Shown: piece by piece, positions 1 through 10,741 of the stretch
Position numbering within the stretch: position 1 is the first letter of the stretch
Layout of the letters: each line of letters begins with the position of its first letter
NCBI RefSeq assembly: GCF_000420305.1
Contig: NZ_ATUR01000004.1
Coordinates: 186,001-250,000, forward strand
Direction: 5' to 3'
Origin: Novosphingopyxis baekryungensis DSM 16222
Lineage (GTDB): Bacteria > Pseudomonadota > Alphaproteobacteria > Sphingomonadales > Sphingomonadaceae
Length of the DNA stretch: 64,000 nt
Notes under the pieces: generated by a model
What the model was told of the DNA's origin: nothing
Seen by the model: the letters and a program-made list of their open reading frames with translations, nothing else
Database searches by the model: none
Position numbers and translations under genes: made by a program

Positions 1-1
1 T

Positions 2-238
2 GCTGTGGGGGAGCAGAGCAACCAGTCCGGCAAGGAGCGCCTGCAGTCCGCAGGCATCGAGGTCAGCCCGATCGAAATCATCGGCAAGGCGGCCTGGGAT
101 GCGGTGCATGGCAATGCGGTGCACACGCCGGTAAACAGCATGGCCAAGCAGCTGATGTTCGCGGCGCGCTGGTTCCCGGGGCGGCTGCGCAAGACCATGG
201 GGCTGGTGAACGGGCTCGATAAAGCCGTTGCCAGCTAA
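2..238 (+). CDS. C-terminal end of a short-chain dehydrogenase/reductase (partial)
   Basis: The frame is open from the window edge and ends at TAA 236-238, so only about the last 78 codons are present. The visible part (GIEVSPIEIIGKAAWDAVHG, then a basic tail ending LDKAVAS) resembles the C-terminal helix region of classical SDR oxidoreductases, where 'A..I..A' helices follow the substrate loop. The Rossmann fold and the YxxxK motif would lie upstream of the window. The in-frame GTG at position 5 is internal, not a plausible start. Family assignment rests on this tail alone, so substrate and cofactor are unknown. Confidence 0.55.
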   Translation, partial: AVGEQSNQSGKERLQSAGIEVSPIEIIGKAAWDAVHGNAVHTPVNSMAKQLMFAARWFPGRLRKTMGLVNGLDKAVAS

Positions 239-283
239 GCCAGCCTATCGCCCGGCCGGTCCGCCAGCCTGTCGGAGGACGTG

Positions 284-661
284 ATGGACAATGACGGGAT
301 GGCGGCCACCGCGCGGCGGTCGATCGCCGGCTTGCCGGACCAGTTTCGGCAGCATCTGGCCGATGTCGTGGTGCAGGTGCAGGACGTGGCCGATGCGGAC
401 ATGCTGGCGTCGGTGGGCCTCACCCATCCGATGCAGCTGTCTGGCCTGTATTCCGGCCGTCCGATCGGTGACAAGAGCATATGGGATATCCCCGGCGGCA
501 CGCCCGACCGCATCTATCTTTTCCGCCTGCCCATTCTGGCCGAAGCGCGGGATCGCGACATTCCGGTGGAGCGGCTGATCCACCATGTGACGATCCACGA
601 GATCGGCCATCATTTCGGCCTGAGCGATGACGATATGCACGCGCTGGAAGAGGAGGGCTAG
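284..661 (+). CDS. Small zincin-like metallopeptidase (DUF1025/PF06262 type)
   Basis: The product is 125 residues and carries a clear zinc-protease motif, HEIGHH, at about residues 105-110, followed by FGLSDDDM. This is the arrangement of the short single-domain zincin family common in actinobacteria and alphaproteobacteria, whose substrates are unknown. A GGAGG at 274-278 lies 5 nt before ATG 284. The alternative GTG at 281 would leave only 2 nt, so ATG 284 is preferred. It follows the SDR gene by 45 nt on the same strand and could share its transcript. No signal peptide is visible, so a cytoplasmic location is inferred. Confidence 0.8.
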   Translation: MDNDGMAATARRSIAGLPDQFRQHLADVVVQVQDVADADMLASVGLTHPMQLSGLYSGRPIGDKSIWDIPGGTPDRIYLFRLPILAEARDRDIPVERLIHHVTIHEIGHHFGLSDDDMHALEEEG

Positions 662-699
662 CAGCGGCAGCGCCGATACGCGTGCGCCCGGCGTGAGGC

Positions 700-987
700 T
701 CAGACCAAGCCGTCCACCGTCTTTGCCAGCGCCACGTCCTTTTCGCTCAGCCCGTCGCAGTCATGCGTGGTCAGCGTGATGTCCACTTTATTATAGACGT
801 TCGACCATTCGGGATGATGGTCCGCCTTTTCGGCATGCAGCGCCACGCGCGCCATGAAACCGAAGGCGGCCACGAAATCGTCGAATTCGAAGCTTTTCGA
901 AATCGCATCGCGTGCCGAGTCATGTTTCCAGCCCATCAGATCGGAAAGGGCGTCCTTGCGGTCACTGTCGCTGAGTTTCTGGACCAT
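700..987 (-). CDS. phhB: 4a-hydroxytetrahydrobiopterin dehydratase
   Basis: This 95-residue protein has the family's normal length and its diagnostic segment, [20 protein letters not shown], followed by [11 protein letters not shown]. The paired histidines and the following Trp/Tyr residues form the pterin active site. The enzyme dehydrates 4a-hydroxy-pterin made by aromatic amino acid hydroxylases and so recycles the cofactor. No phenylalanine hydroxylase gene is visible in the window. In alphaproteobacteria homologues are often kept without one, so the pterin role is known for the family but not shown here. It is transcribed away from ccmA, whose start lies 51 nt upstream. Confidence 0.9.
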   Translation of the reverse strand: MVQKLSDSDRKDALSDLMGWKHDSARDAISKSFEFDDFVAAFGFMARVALHAEKADHHPEWSNVYNKVDITLTTHDCDGLSEKDVALAKTVDGLV

Positions 988-1038
988 GATATGCGTCTCC
1001 GGCTTGGCAGTTGGGGTGAGAGATGCCTAAGTCGCGCC

Positions 1039-1641
1039 ATGGAGCAGCGTCAAGCGGAGCCCGCACCCGATGCGGTGGTGATCGACCGGCTGGCCTGCCT
1101 GCGCGGTGGGCGGCTGGTGTTCGAGCGGCTGGACTGGCGCATCGCGCGCGGCACGCTGGGGCTGCTGACCGGACCAAACGGTGCGGGCAAATCCACCTTG
1201 CTGCGGATCATCGCCGGCTTGCTGCGCCCTGCCGCGGGGTCGATCATGGTGGAGGGCCGGGTGGCGCTGGCCGATGAACGGCGCGCCCTCGATCCGCTGC
1301 CGACCTTGCGGCAGGGGCTGCGCTTCTGGGCGGCCATGGATGCGCAACCGGCCACCGCCACCGATAGGGTGCTGGAATCGCTGGGCCTTGCGCCGCTGGC
1401 GGACGTGCCGGTGCGCATGCTCTCGACCGGGCAGACCAAGCGCGCCGTGGTGGCCCGTGCGCTGCAATCGGGCGCGGACATCATGCTGCTCGACGAACCG
1501 ATGAACGGGCTCGACAAGGCCAGCGCCGCGCTGATGGCGGCAGCGCTGGCGGCGCAGGTCCGTGCCGGCACCACGCTGGTCCTTGCCTCCCACATTCCCA
1601 TCGGCATCGATCCGACCACGACGCTGGATATGGCCATATGA
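1039..1641 (+). CDS. ccmA: Cytochrome c biogenesis haem-exporter ATPase CcmA
   Basis: The ATPase has 200 residues, the usual CcmA length. Walker A is GPNGAGKST at about residues 45-53, the ABC signature is the CcmA-style LSTGQTKR near residue 130, and Walker B with the catalytic Glu is MLLDEP near residue 150. CcmA with CcmB (and elsewhere CcmC) releases holo-CcmE in System I cytochrome c maturation at the inner membrane. ATG 1039 is chosen because the frame upstream of it is antisense to phhB. Its stop overlaps the ccmB start as ATGA (1638-1641), so translation is probably coupled. Confidence 0.93.
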   Translation: MEQRQAEPAPDAVVIDRLACLRGGRLVFERLDWRIARGTLGLLTGPNGAGKSTLLRIIAGLLRPAAGSIMVEGRVALADERRALDPLPTLRQGLRFWAAMDAQPATATDRVLESLGLAPLADVPVRMLSTGQTKRAVVARALQSGADIMLLDEPMNGLDKASAALMAAALAAQVRAGTTLVLASHIPIGIDPTTTLDMAI

Positions 1642-2276
1642 GCGCGCTGCGCCTGATCGCGCGCGATCTGCGGCTGGCCTGGACCGGCGGCGGGCTATGG
1701 CTGCCGATCCTGTTCTTTCTGGCCGTCGCCATCCTCTATCCGTTCGCCGTGGGCCCGGACGCCAAGCTGCTGCGCGCCACCGGCGGCGCGATGCTGTGGA
1801 TCGCGGCGCTGCTGGCGGCGCTCTTACCGATCGAGCGGCTGATCCGGCCGGACTGGGAGAGCGGCTTTCTCGATCAGCTGGCCGTGCGGGGCTGGGCGGA
1901 CGAGGCGGTGGCCGCGCTCAAGATCGCTGCCCATTGGCTGAGCTTCGGTCCGCCGCTGCTGCTGGCCACATTGGTCGGCGCGGCGCTGTTCGATCTGGAT
2001 GGAGACATGGCGGGAACGCTGCTTGGCGGTCTCGCCATCGCCACGCCGGCGCTGGCGGCGCTCTCGGTCACCATCGCCGCGCTGACGGCGCGGGCGGGTG
2101 GCGGCGCGGCGGGGCTGATGCTGCTGCCGCTGGCGATCCCGGTGCTGATCTTCGGCGCCGGAAGCCTGGGCCCGAATTCGGTCGGCGCGATGCCCCTGCT
2201 GGCGGCGGTGAGTCTGGGGCTTACCGTGCTCGCGCCATTTGCGGCGGGCGCGGCCATGCGGGCTTTGCGCGACTAG
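1638..2276 (+). CDS. ccmB: Haem exporter permease CcmB
   Basis: The protein is 212 residues and very hydrophobic. About six membrane segments can be traced, including LWLPILFFLAVAILYPFAVG near the N-terminus and a Gly/Ala-rich pair near residues 130-180. This matches CcmB, the membrane subunit paired with CcmA. The start codon overlaps the ccmA stop. The other System I genes (ccmC, E, F, G, H) do not follow. The next gene is on the opposite strand, so the ccm set is split in this genome. Confidence 0.92.
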   Translation: MSALRLIARDLRLAWTGGGLWLPILFFLAVAILYPFAVGPDAKLLRATGGAMLWIAALLAALLPIERLIRPDWESGFLDQLAVRGWADEAVAALKIAAHWLSFGPPLLLATLVGAALFDLDGDMAGTLLGGLAIATPALAALSVTIAALTARAGGGAAGLMLLPLAIPVLIFGAGSLGPNSVGAMPLLAAVSLGLTVLAPFAAGAAMRALRD

Positions 2277-2307
2277 AGCCTCCCCAAATATGCTGGGAAG
2301 GAACGGT

Positions 2308-3066
2308 TCAGATGCCCCCGTCGGTCACGTCGTGGCCCAGCTCCTTCAGGCCGGTCTTCAGCGCCGCGATGCACGCCTCCAGCCGGTCCTGCTCGGTAGA
2401 GCGCACCACGAAATTCGCGCCCACCGTGCCTTCGCGGAAGAACGGATAGCTGCCGATCTGGCAGCCCTCATGCGCTTTCTCCGTCTCCCGCAGAAGCACC
2501 GCCACCTCGCTCTCCGCAATCCAGCAGCCGATCTGCTGGCTCAGCAGCGGCGCGCCGCCCTCCAGCGTGCCGGTGAGCGCATCCAGCATGCCCGCGGTGA
2601 TGTGCGGGACGCCCGCCATGATGAAGATGTTCTCCACCTTGATGCCCGGCGCGCCGCTCATCCGGTTGGGGATCAGATCGCCGCCCTCCGGCACGCGGGC
2701 CATGCGCAGACGGCCTTCGTTGATGCCGCCCTTGCTCTCATAATAGCGCTCCAGCGTCGCGCGCGCTTCGGGGTGCACCACCACGTCCACACCGATGGCC
2801 GCGGCAATCGCGTCCACCGTGATATCGTCATGCGTGGGGCCGATGCCGCCGGTGGTGAACAGATAATCGTTGCGCGCGCGCAGCAGATTCACCGCCTCGG
2901 CAATCGCGTTCATATCGTCGGCGACCACGCGCACCTCGGCAAGGCGAATGCCCTGCACGTTCAGCCAGGTCGCGATTTGCGCGATATTCTTGTCCTGCGT
3001 GCGGCCGGAGAGAATCTCGTCTCCGATGATGACGAGGGCGGCGGTCCAGATACGGTTTTTGCTCAT
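2308..3066 (-). CDS. CinA/MoaB-fold molybdopterin-binding domain protein
   Basis: The product has 252 residues. The N-terminal 170 residues carry the MoaB/MogA-like fold seen in CinA N-termini: ALVIIGDEILSGRTQDKN at residues 10-27 and FTTGGIGPTHDDIT near residue 70. The C-terminal nicotinamide-nucleotide amidase domain of full-length CinA is absent. It is therefore a stand-alone COG1058-type protein, a family with suggested pyrophosphatase activity on ADP-ribose or CoA-type substrates. It is divergent from map, with 65 nt between the two starts. Confidence 0.85.
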   Translation of the reverse strand: MSKNRIWTAALVIIGDEILSGRTQDKNIAQIATWLNVQGIRLAEVRVVADDMNAIAEAVNLLRARNDYLFTTGGIGPTHDDITVDAIAAAIGVDVVVHPEARATLERYYESKGGINEGRLRMARVPEGGDLIPNRMSGAPGIKVENIFIMAGVPHITAGMLDALTGTLEGGAPLLSQQIGCWIAESEVAVLLRETEKAHEGCQIGSYPFFREGTVGANFVVRSTEQDRLEACIAALKTGLKELGHDVTDGGI

Positions 3067-3131
3067 GCCACCAGCCTTAGACGCGCAAATCCATCTCGCA
3101 AAGACTGCTGTCCTGCCCTATATCGGCGCAT

Positions 3132-3959
3132 ATGGACCAATATATTTCCGTCACTCCGCAAGAAGCCGCCACTCCGCGTGACGGCGCCATCAAACTTCAC
3201 GGGGAGGAAGGCTTTGCCGGCATGCGCCGCGCTGGCCGTGCCGCCGCCGAGGTGCTCGATGCGCTGATCCCGCATGTCGTGCCCGGCGTCACCACGGGCG
3301 AGCTGGACGATCTCGTGCGCACGCACATGATCGCGCTTGGCGGCGTGCCGGCCACGCTCGGCTATCGCGGGTTCACGCACAGCTGCTGCACCTCGATCAA
3401 TCAGGTGGTGTGCCATGGCATTCCGAACGACAAGCCGCTGAAGGATGGCGACATCGTCAATATCGACGTGACGATCATCATCGATGGCTGGCATGGCGAC
3501 ACCAGCCGCATGTTCCTGGTCGGCGATGTCCCGCTGAAAGCGCGCAAGCTGGTCGACGTGACCTATGAGTGCCTGATGATCGGCGTGAATATGGCGCGGC
3601 CCGGCGTACAGCTGGGCGATATCGGCGCGGCAATCCAGAAGCATGCCGAAGCCAACCGCTATGGCGTGGTGCGCGATTTCTGCGGCCATGGCCTTGGCCG
3701 CCTTTTCCACGATGCGCCCGAAGTGGTTCATGCCGGGCGTCCCGGCACCGGCGTCGAGCTGCGCGAAGGCATGTGCCTGACGATCGAGCCGATGATCAAT
3801 ATCGGCAAGGGCGGCGTGAAGATCCTGGACGATGGCTGGACCGCCGTTACCCGCGATCGCAAGCTGTCCGCGCAGTTCGAACATTCGATCGGCATCACCG
3901 CCGATGGCTGCGAGATATTTACCGAAAGCCCCAAGGGTCTGCACAACCCGCCTTACTGA
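3132..3959 (+). CDS. map: Type I methionine aminopeptidase
   Basis: The 275-residue enzyme removes the initiator methionine from nascent proteins. All five metal ligands can be seen in order: the two Asp in NIDVTIIIDGWHGDTS (about residues 111 and 122), His in GHGLGRLFH (about 184), Glu in TIEPMI (about 219) and Glu in FEHSIGIT (about 250). Residues 1-20 form a short extension before the conserved core, as in other alphaproteobacterial Map proteins. It is monocistronic as far as the spacing shows. Confidence 0.95.
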   Translation: MDQYISVTPQEAATPRDGAIKLHGEEGFAGMRRAGRAAAEVLDALIPHVVPGVTTGELDDLVRTHMIALGGVPATLGYRGFTHSCCTSINQVVCHGIPNDKPLKDGDIVNIDVTIIIDGWHGDTSRMFLVGDVPLKARKLVDVTYECLMIGVNMARPGVQLGDIGAAIQKHAEANRYGVVRDFCGHGLGRLFHDAPEVVHAGRPGTGVELREGMCLTIEPMINIGKGGVKILDDGWTAVTRDRKLSAQFEHSIGITADGCEIFTESPKGLHNPPY

Positions 3960-4089
3960 CCCGCCAGCGGGGCGGCCTCATTGGTGCGAGCGGAGCGGAA
4001 AATTGCCGCGCGCGGGCGGAAAATCAGGATCATCGCTTTACCCCTATCGGATGGCGCGTTAGCGTTCATGCCGTGAGGTACGGACAATA

Positions 4090-6610
<2,521 letters not shown>

Positions 6611-6651
6611 TATCCGATATCGCGCAAGAATGTGCCGACATTCATGCTGCG

Positions 6652-6670
6652 CTGCAAAACAGATTTGCAG
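6652..6670. promoter_or_regulatory. Inverted repeat between glnB and glnA
   Basis: CTGCAAA at 6652-6658 and TTTGCAG at 6664-6670 are perfect complements around a 5-nt spacer, in the 121-nt glnB-glnA gap. It could be an operator for a glnA-proximal promoter or a small mRNA hairpin; there is no T-tract, so it is not an intrinsic terminator. It does not match the NtrC consensus well. Confidence 0.3.
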
Positions 6671-6731
6671 GAACGCGTGACTTTCTGTAGGGATATTGCG
6701 CGAAACACCCTCCAACGAAAGGCAATCGAAC

Positions 6732-8144
6732 ATGGCCACCTCCGCCAAGGACATCTTGAAACGTATCAAGGATGAGGAGGTCGAATGGGTTGATCTTCGT
6801 TTTACCGATCCGAAGGGCAAATGGCAGCATCTCACCATGTGCGCCGAAGTGCTGGGTGAGGATGAACTCGAAGACGGCCTGATGTTCGATGGCAGCTCCA
6901 TCGAGGGCTGGAAGGCGATCAACGAGAGCGACATGATTCTGCGTCCCGATCTGGACGCGGTCTATATGGATCCCTTCTCCGCCACGCCCATGATGATCCT
7001 GTTCTGCGACATCGTGGAGCCGTCGAGCGGCGAGCTTTATGCACGCGATCCGCGTTCCACCGCCAAGCGCGCCGAAGCCTTCATGAAGAACAGCGGCGTG
7101 GGCGACACCATCTATGTCGGCCCGGAAGCCGAATTCTTCATGTTCGACGATGTGCGGTTCGAAACCGGTTACGACCGCAGCTATTATAAAATCGACGATA
7201 TCGAACTGCCGACCAATTCGGGCCGGGAATATGATGTCGGCAATATGGGGCACCGCCCGCGCGCCAAGGGCGGCTATTTCCCCGTTGCGCCGGTCGACAG
7301 CGCCGTCGACATTCGCGGCGAGATGGTCGCCACGATGATGGAAATGGGCCTCAAGATGGACAAGCACCATCATGAAGTGGGCGCCGCGCAGCATGAGCTG
7401 GGCCTTACCTTTTCCACGCTGGTGACCACGGCGGACCAGATGCAGGTCTATAAATATGTCGTCCATCAGGTGGCGCACAGCTATGGCAAGACGGCCACGT
7501 TCATGCCCAAGCCGATCGCGACCGACAACGGCTCCGGCATGCATACCCATATGTCGATCTGGGATGGCGGCAAGCCGCTGTTCGCCGGCGACGGTTATGC
7601 CGGGCTGAGCGACATGTGCCTGCATTTCATCGGCGGCGTGATCAAACATGCCAAGGCGCTCAACGCCTTCACCAATCCGACCACCAACAGCTACAAGCGC
7701 CTGGTGCCGGGCTATGAAGCACCGGTGCTGCTGGCCTATTCCAGCCGCAACCGTTCGGCCAGTTGCCGCATCCCTTACGGGGCGGGCGAAAAGGCCAAGC
7801 GCGTGGAATTCCGTTTCCCCGATCCGCTGATGAACCCGTATCTGGCCTATGCCGCGCTGCTGATGGCCGGTCTGGACGGCATCCGGAACAAGATCCACCC
7901 GGGCGAGGCGATGGACAAGAACCTGTACGATCTTCCCCCGGAAGAGCTGAAGGATGTGCCAACCGTTTGCGCCTCGCTGCGCGAAGCGCTCGACGCGCTG
8001 ACGGTGGACCACGACTTCCTGCTGGAAGGCGACGTCTTCACCAAGGACCAGATCGAAAGCTATATCGAACTGAAATGGCCCGAGGTTGCGCGCTTCGAAA
8101 TGACGCCAAGCCCGGTCGAGTTCGACATGTATTATAGCGGCTGA
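6732..8144 (+). CDS. glnA: Type I glutamine synthetase
   Basis: The 470-residue enzyme condenses glutamate, ammonia and ATP into glutamine and has the normal GS-I beta length. Visible landmarks are the substrate/metal segment [11 protein letters not shown] near residue 55, the ATP-binding [18 protein letters not shown] near residue 260, and [15 protein letters not shown] near residue 397, which contains the adenylylated Tyr. The presence of that Tyr suggests GlnE-mediated control together with the upstream GlnB. ATG 6732 follows GAAAGG at 6717-6722 and begins [11 protein letters not shown] strong terminator follows. Confidence 0.97.
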   Translation: MATSAKDILKRIKDEEVEWVDLRFTDPKGKWQHLTMCAEVLGEDELEDGLMFDGSSIEGWKAINESDMILRPDLDAVYMDPFSATPMMILFCDIVEPSSGELYARDPRSTAKRAEAFMKNSGVGDTIYVGPEAEFFMFDDVRFETGYDRSYYKIDDIELPTNSGREYDVGNMGHRPRAKGGYFPVAPVDSAVDIRGEMVATMMEMGLKMDKHHHEVGAAQHELGLTFSTLVTTADQMQVYKYVVHQVAHSYGKTATFMPKPIATDNGSGMHTHMSIWDGGKPLFAGDGYAGLSDMCLHFIGGVIKHAKALNAFTNPTTNSYKRLVPGYEAPVLLAYSSRNRSASCRIPYGAGEKAKRVEFRFPDPLMNPYLAYAALLMAGLDGIRNKIHPGEAMDKNLYDLPPEELKDVPTVCASLREALDALTVDHDFLLEGDVFTKDQIESYIELKWPEVARFEMTPSPVEFDMYYSG

Positions 8145-8167
8145 TCCGCCCATCAATATGCAAGCGA

Positions 8168-8195
8168 AAGGGCGTCCTGCGGGGCGCCCTTTTTC
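8168..8195 (+). terminator. Rho-independent terminator after glnA
   Basis: AGGGCG pairs with CGCCCT around a short loop and is followed by TTTTTCTTT at 8190-8198. It lies 24 nt after the glnA stop and ends the glnBA transcript. The convergent LysR gene ends 43 nt further on. Confidence 0.85.
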
Positions 8196-8237
8196 TTTGG
8201 CCCCTTTGCTATCGCAACGCGCATTGGCGTCTGCGCG

Positions 8238-9143
8238 CTATTGGCCTGCGCAGACCCGTGCCAGTTCTTCCGCGAGGAACGTCAGCAGCAGATCCACGCG
8301 TTTCGGGCGCAGCGGCGATGGCGGCATGACCAGTTGCAGGTCGATGCGCGGGGCGCTCCAGTCATGCAGCAGACGGACCAGCGTGCCGGTCTCCAGCGCA
8401 TCGCCAATGATGAATTCCGGCAAGAAAGCGATGCCGAGCCCCGCTTTCAGCGCATCCAGCATCATCGCACCATTATTGGTTTGCAGGCGCCCGTCGGGAT
8501 GGATAGCGACACTGTCCTGACCGCGTTCCAGCCGCCAGGTCTGACGGCCCGGCGCGTTGGTATAGGCAAAACAATCGCGCCCCTTGATCTGGGACGGATG
8601 CTGCGGTGTGCCATGCCGTGCGATCCATGCCGGCGCGGCCACCGGCACCACCCGGATCGGCGCGACGCGGCGGGTGCGCAGGCTGCTGTCCGGCAGATTG
8701 GCGATGCGAATGGCCAGATCGAACCCCTGCGCCACCAGATCGACGCGCGCATCGTCCAGCTGCACATCGATCGCGATGCCCGGATGCTCCGCCATGAACC
8801 GCGCAAGCAGCGGACCGAGAAAAGCGATACCGAAGCTCATCGGCGCGCTGAGCCGCACGGTGCCGCTGGCTTCGCTGCTGTCCGCGCTGGCCGCTTCCGA
8901 CAGAGCGGTGCCCTGTGCCACCAGCTGGTTGGCATGTTCGGCCATGCGCTTGCCGGTTTCGGTCAGCGACAGACGACGGGAGGTGCGATGCAGCAGGCTG
9001 ATGCCCTGCGCCGCCTCCAGTCGGGAGACCGCCTTGGAAATGGTGGCCTTGCTCAGCCCCAGCGTGCGCGCCGCACCGGTGAACGATCCTTCCCGCGCCA
9101 CGGCGGCGAAAATCGCCCAGCCCTCGAAATCCGGTAATGCCAT
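8238..9143 (-). CDS. LysR-family transcriptional regulator
   Basis: The protein has 301 residues. The winged-helix domain occupies residues 1-65 (FAAVAREGSFTGAARTLGLSKATISKAVSRLE), and the rest is a periplasmic-binding-protein-like effector domain with LGIAFLPEFI near the C-terminus. It is divergent from the pirin gene, with 83 nt between starts that hold two palindromes. In many proteobacteria this LysR / pirin / quinone-reductase arrangement is a redox- or quinone-responsive module, and the regulator is inferred to control its divergent neighbours. The effector cannot be read from sequence. Confidence 0.9.
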   Translation of the reverse strand: MALPDFEGWAIFAAVAREGSFTGAARTLGLSKATISKAVSRLEAAQGISLLHRTSRRLSLTETGKRMAEHANQLVAQGTALSEAASADSSEASGTVRLSAPMSFGIAFLGPLLARFMAEHPGIAIDVQLDDARVDLVAQGFDLAIRIANLPDSSLRTRRVAPIRVVPVAAPAWIARHGTPQHPSQIKGRDCFAYTNAPGRQTWRLERGQDSVAIHPDGRLQTNNGAMMLDALKAGLGIAFLPEFIIGDALETGTLVRLLHDWSAPRIDLQLVMPPSPLRPKRVDLLLTFLAEELARVCAGQ

Positions 9144-9147
9144 AAAT

Positions 9148-9187
9148 GGAAACGATCCGTTTCAACACTCGTTGTTTCGGAAACGAT
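9148..9187. promoter_or_regulatory. Paired palindromes between lysR and pirin (probable LysR operator)
   Basis: GAAACG-ATC-CGTTTC (9149-9163) and GTTTC-G-GAAAC (9174-9184) are perfect inverted repeats, and the sequence GGAAACGAT occurs twice (9148-9156 and 9179-9187). The centres are 23 bp apart, near two helical turns, as expected for a LysR recognition plus activation site. They sit directly upstream of the regulator's start and 40-75 nt before the pirin start. Confidence 0.6.
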
Positions 9188-9226
9188 AGCGCTGCCCCAT
9201 ATCATCGGCAAGCAAGGAGACATTCC

Positions 9227-9982
9227 ATGGCCACAGTTACCGCTTTCAAGACGAGCACATCCGACGCCCCCGCCCCCACTTCCGGAATCGAACGGCGGCC
9301 TTTTGCCTCACTCGGCAAGGCCGATCATGGCTGGCTGAAGGCGAACCATCATTTCAGTTTCGCCAGCTATCATGATCCACGCCGCATGCAGTGGGGCGCG
9401 GTGCGTGTGTGGAACGATGATCAGATTGCCGCGCAGTCCGGTTTTCCGCCGCATCCGCACGATAATATGGAGATCATCACCTATGTCCGCGAAGGTGCGA
9501 TCACGCATCGCGACTCGATGGGCAATGAAGGCCGCACCGAGGCGGGCGACATTCAGGTGATGAGCGCGGGGACCGGTGTGACCCATAGTGAGGCCAATGT
9601 GGACGGGGAGGAAACCCGCCTGTTCCAGATCTGGATCATGCCGCGGGAGCGCAATATCGCGCCGCGCTGGGACGCCAGGCCTTTTCCGCGCGGTGACCGG
9701 TCCGGACAGTTCGTCACACTGGCCAGCGGCGATCCGGCGGACAGCGACGCGCTCTACATCAATGCCGACGCCAAATTGCTCTGCGCCACCATGGAGCAGG
9801 GTGAGATCATCACCCACCGGATCGAAGAAGGGCGCTCGGCCTATCTGGTCCCGGCGCGCGGCAGCCTGACCATTAACGGTGAAGCGTTCGACGCACGGGA
9901 CGGGGCGGCCATTCGCGGCGGCACCGATCTGAAAATCGAGGCGTTGAGTGCATGCGAGATCGTCATGGTCGACAGCGTCTAA
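9227..9982 (+). CDS. Pirin family protein
   Basis: The 251-residue protein has the pirin bicupin pattern: HHFSFASYHDPRRMQWG near residue 45, FPPHPHDNMEIITYV with the metal-binding His residues near residue 75, and GTGVTHSEAN with a further His near residue 118. Bacterial pirins of this size (YhhW-like) bind Fe or Ni, and some have quercetinase-like activity. ATG 9227 follows AAGGAGA at 9214-9220. It is the first gene downstream of the LysR operator and is followed by wrbA after a striking intercistronic hairpin. Confidence 0.92.
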   Translation: MATVTAFKTSTSDAPAPTSGIERRPFASLGKADHGWLKANHHFSFASYHDPRRMQWGAVRVWNDDQIAAQSGFPPHPHDNMEIITYVREGAITHRDSMGNEGRTEAGDIQVMSAGTGVTHSEANVDGEETRLFQIWIMPRERNIAPRWDARPFPRGDRSGQFVTLASGDPADSDALYINADAKLLCATMEQGEIITHRIEEGRSAYLVPARGSLTINGEAFDARDGAAIRGGTDLKIEALSACEIVMVDSV

Positions 9983-9987
9983 AAGTT

Positions 9988-10033
9988 CCGGCCCGTCATC
10001 CCTTCCCCTCCCCCCCTATGGATGACGGGCCGG
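9988..10033. promoter_or_regulatory. 13-bp intercistronic hairpin with C/U-rich loop
   Basis: CCGGCCCGTCATC at 9988-10000 is perfectly complementary to GATGACGGGCCGG at 10021-10033. The 20-nt loop between them (10001-10020) is almost entirely pyrimidine, with CCCCTCC-type runs. No T-tract follows on either strand, so it is not a standard terminator. It lies 5 nt after the pirin stop and 67 nt before wrbA, and may protect the mRNA, cause differential expression, or present an anti-Shine-Dalgarno loop. Confidence 0.65.
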
Positions 10034-10100
10034 TCACCTGGCACGGCAATGCGCCTGCCCCATCACTCCCCCCACCATTCAGACAGAAAGATTTTCGATC

Positions 10101-10700
10101 ATGAGCAAGGTCCTCGTCCTATATTATTCGTCCTACGGCCACACCGGTGCCATGGCAGACGCCATTGCCAAAGGTGCCCGCGACGCCGGCGCGCATGTCG
10201 ATGTGAAGCGGGTGCCGGAAACCGCGCCGGAAGACGTGGTCGAGTCTGCGGGATTCCAGCATGACGAGAGCCATGCGGTGGCCGCAGTCGACGATCTGAA
10301 GGAGTACGACGCGATCATCGTCGGCTCCCCCACCCGCTATGGCCGCCTGACCAGCCAGATGGCCGCGTTCTGGGATCAGACCGGCGGACTGTGGCAGAAT
10401 GGTGGCCTGGTCGGCAAAGTCGGCGCGGCGTTCACGTCCACCGCCAGCCAGCATGGCGGCCAGGAAACGACGCAATTCTCGATCCTGACCAATCTGCTGC
10501 ATCACGGCATGATCATCGTCGGCCTCGACTATGGTTTCGACGGTCAGCTGACGCTGGAGGCGGTGCATGGCAATTCGCCTTATGGCGCCAGCACCATCGC
10601 AGCGGGCGACGGCAGCCGCCAGCCGAGCGAGCTCGATCTGGCCGGTGCGACCTATCTTGGCCGCCGCGTGGCGCAGACCGCGGCCAAGCTGATCGACTGA
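10101..10700 (+). CDS. wrbA: NAD(P)H:quinone oxidoreductase, WrbA type IV flavoprotein
   Basis: The protein has 199 residues, the WrbA length. The N-terminal FMN loop reads [19 protein letters not shown] (residues 4-22). The flavin-contact loop [23 protein letters not shown] lies near residue 75, and [17 protein letters not shown] near residue 112. It reduces quinones by two electrons and so avoids semiquinone radicals. It follows pirin in the LysR-linked module, consistent with a quinone-stress role. Confidence 0.93.
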   Translation: MSKVLVLYYSSYGHTGAMADAIAKGARDAGAHVDVKRVPETAPEDVVESAGFQHDESHAVAAVDDLKEYDAIIVGSPTRYGRLTSQMAAFWDQTGGLWQNGGLVGKVGAAFTSTASQHGGQETTQFSILTNLLHHGMIIVGLDYGFDGQLTLEAVHGNSPYGASTIAAGDGSRQPSELDLAGATYLGRRVAQTAAKLID

Positions 10701-10741
10701 TCGGCCTTGAACTTGCATCGGTCACCTGCCACGTCCGGCAG

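Noticed and set aside
6642-8156. 504-codon open frame antisense to glnA
   Set aside because: It covers the glutamine synthetase gene, whose motifs are unmistakable. The antisense translation is His/Arg-rich without domain features.
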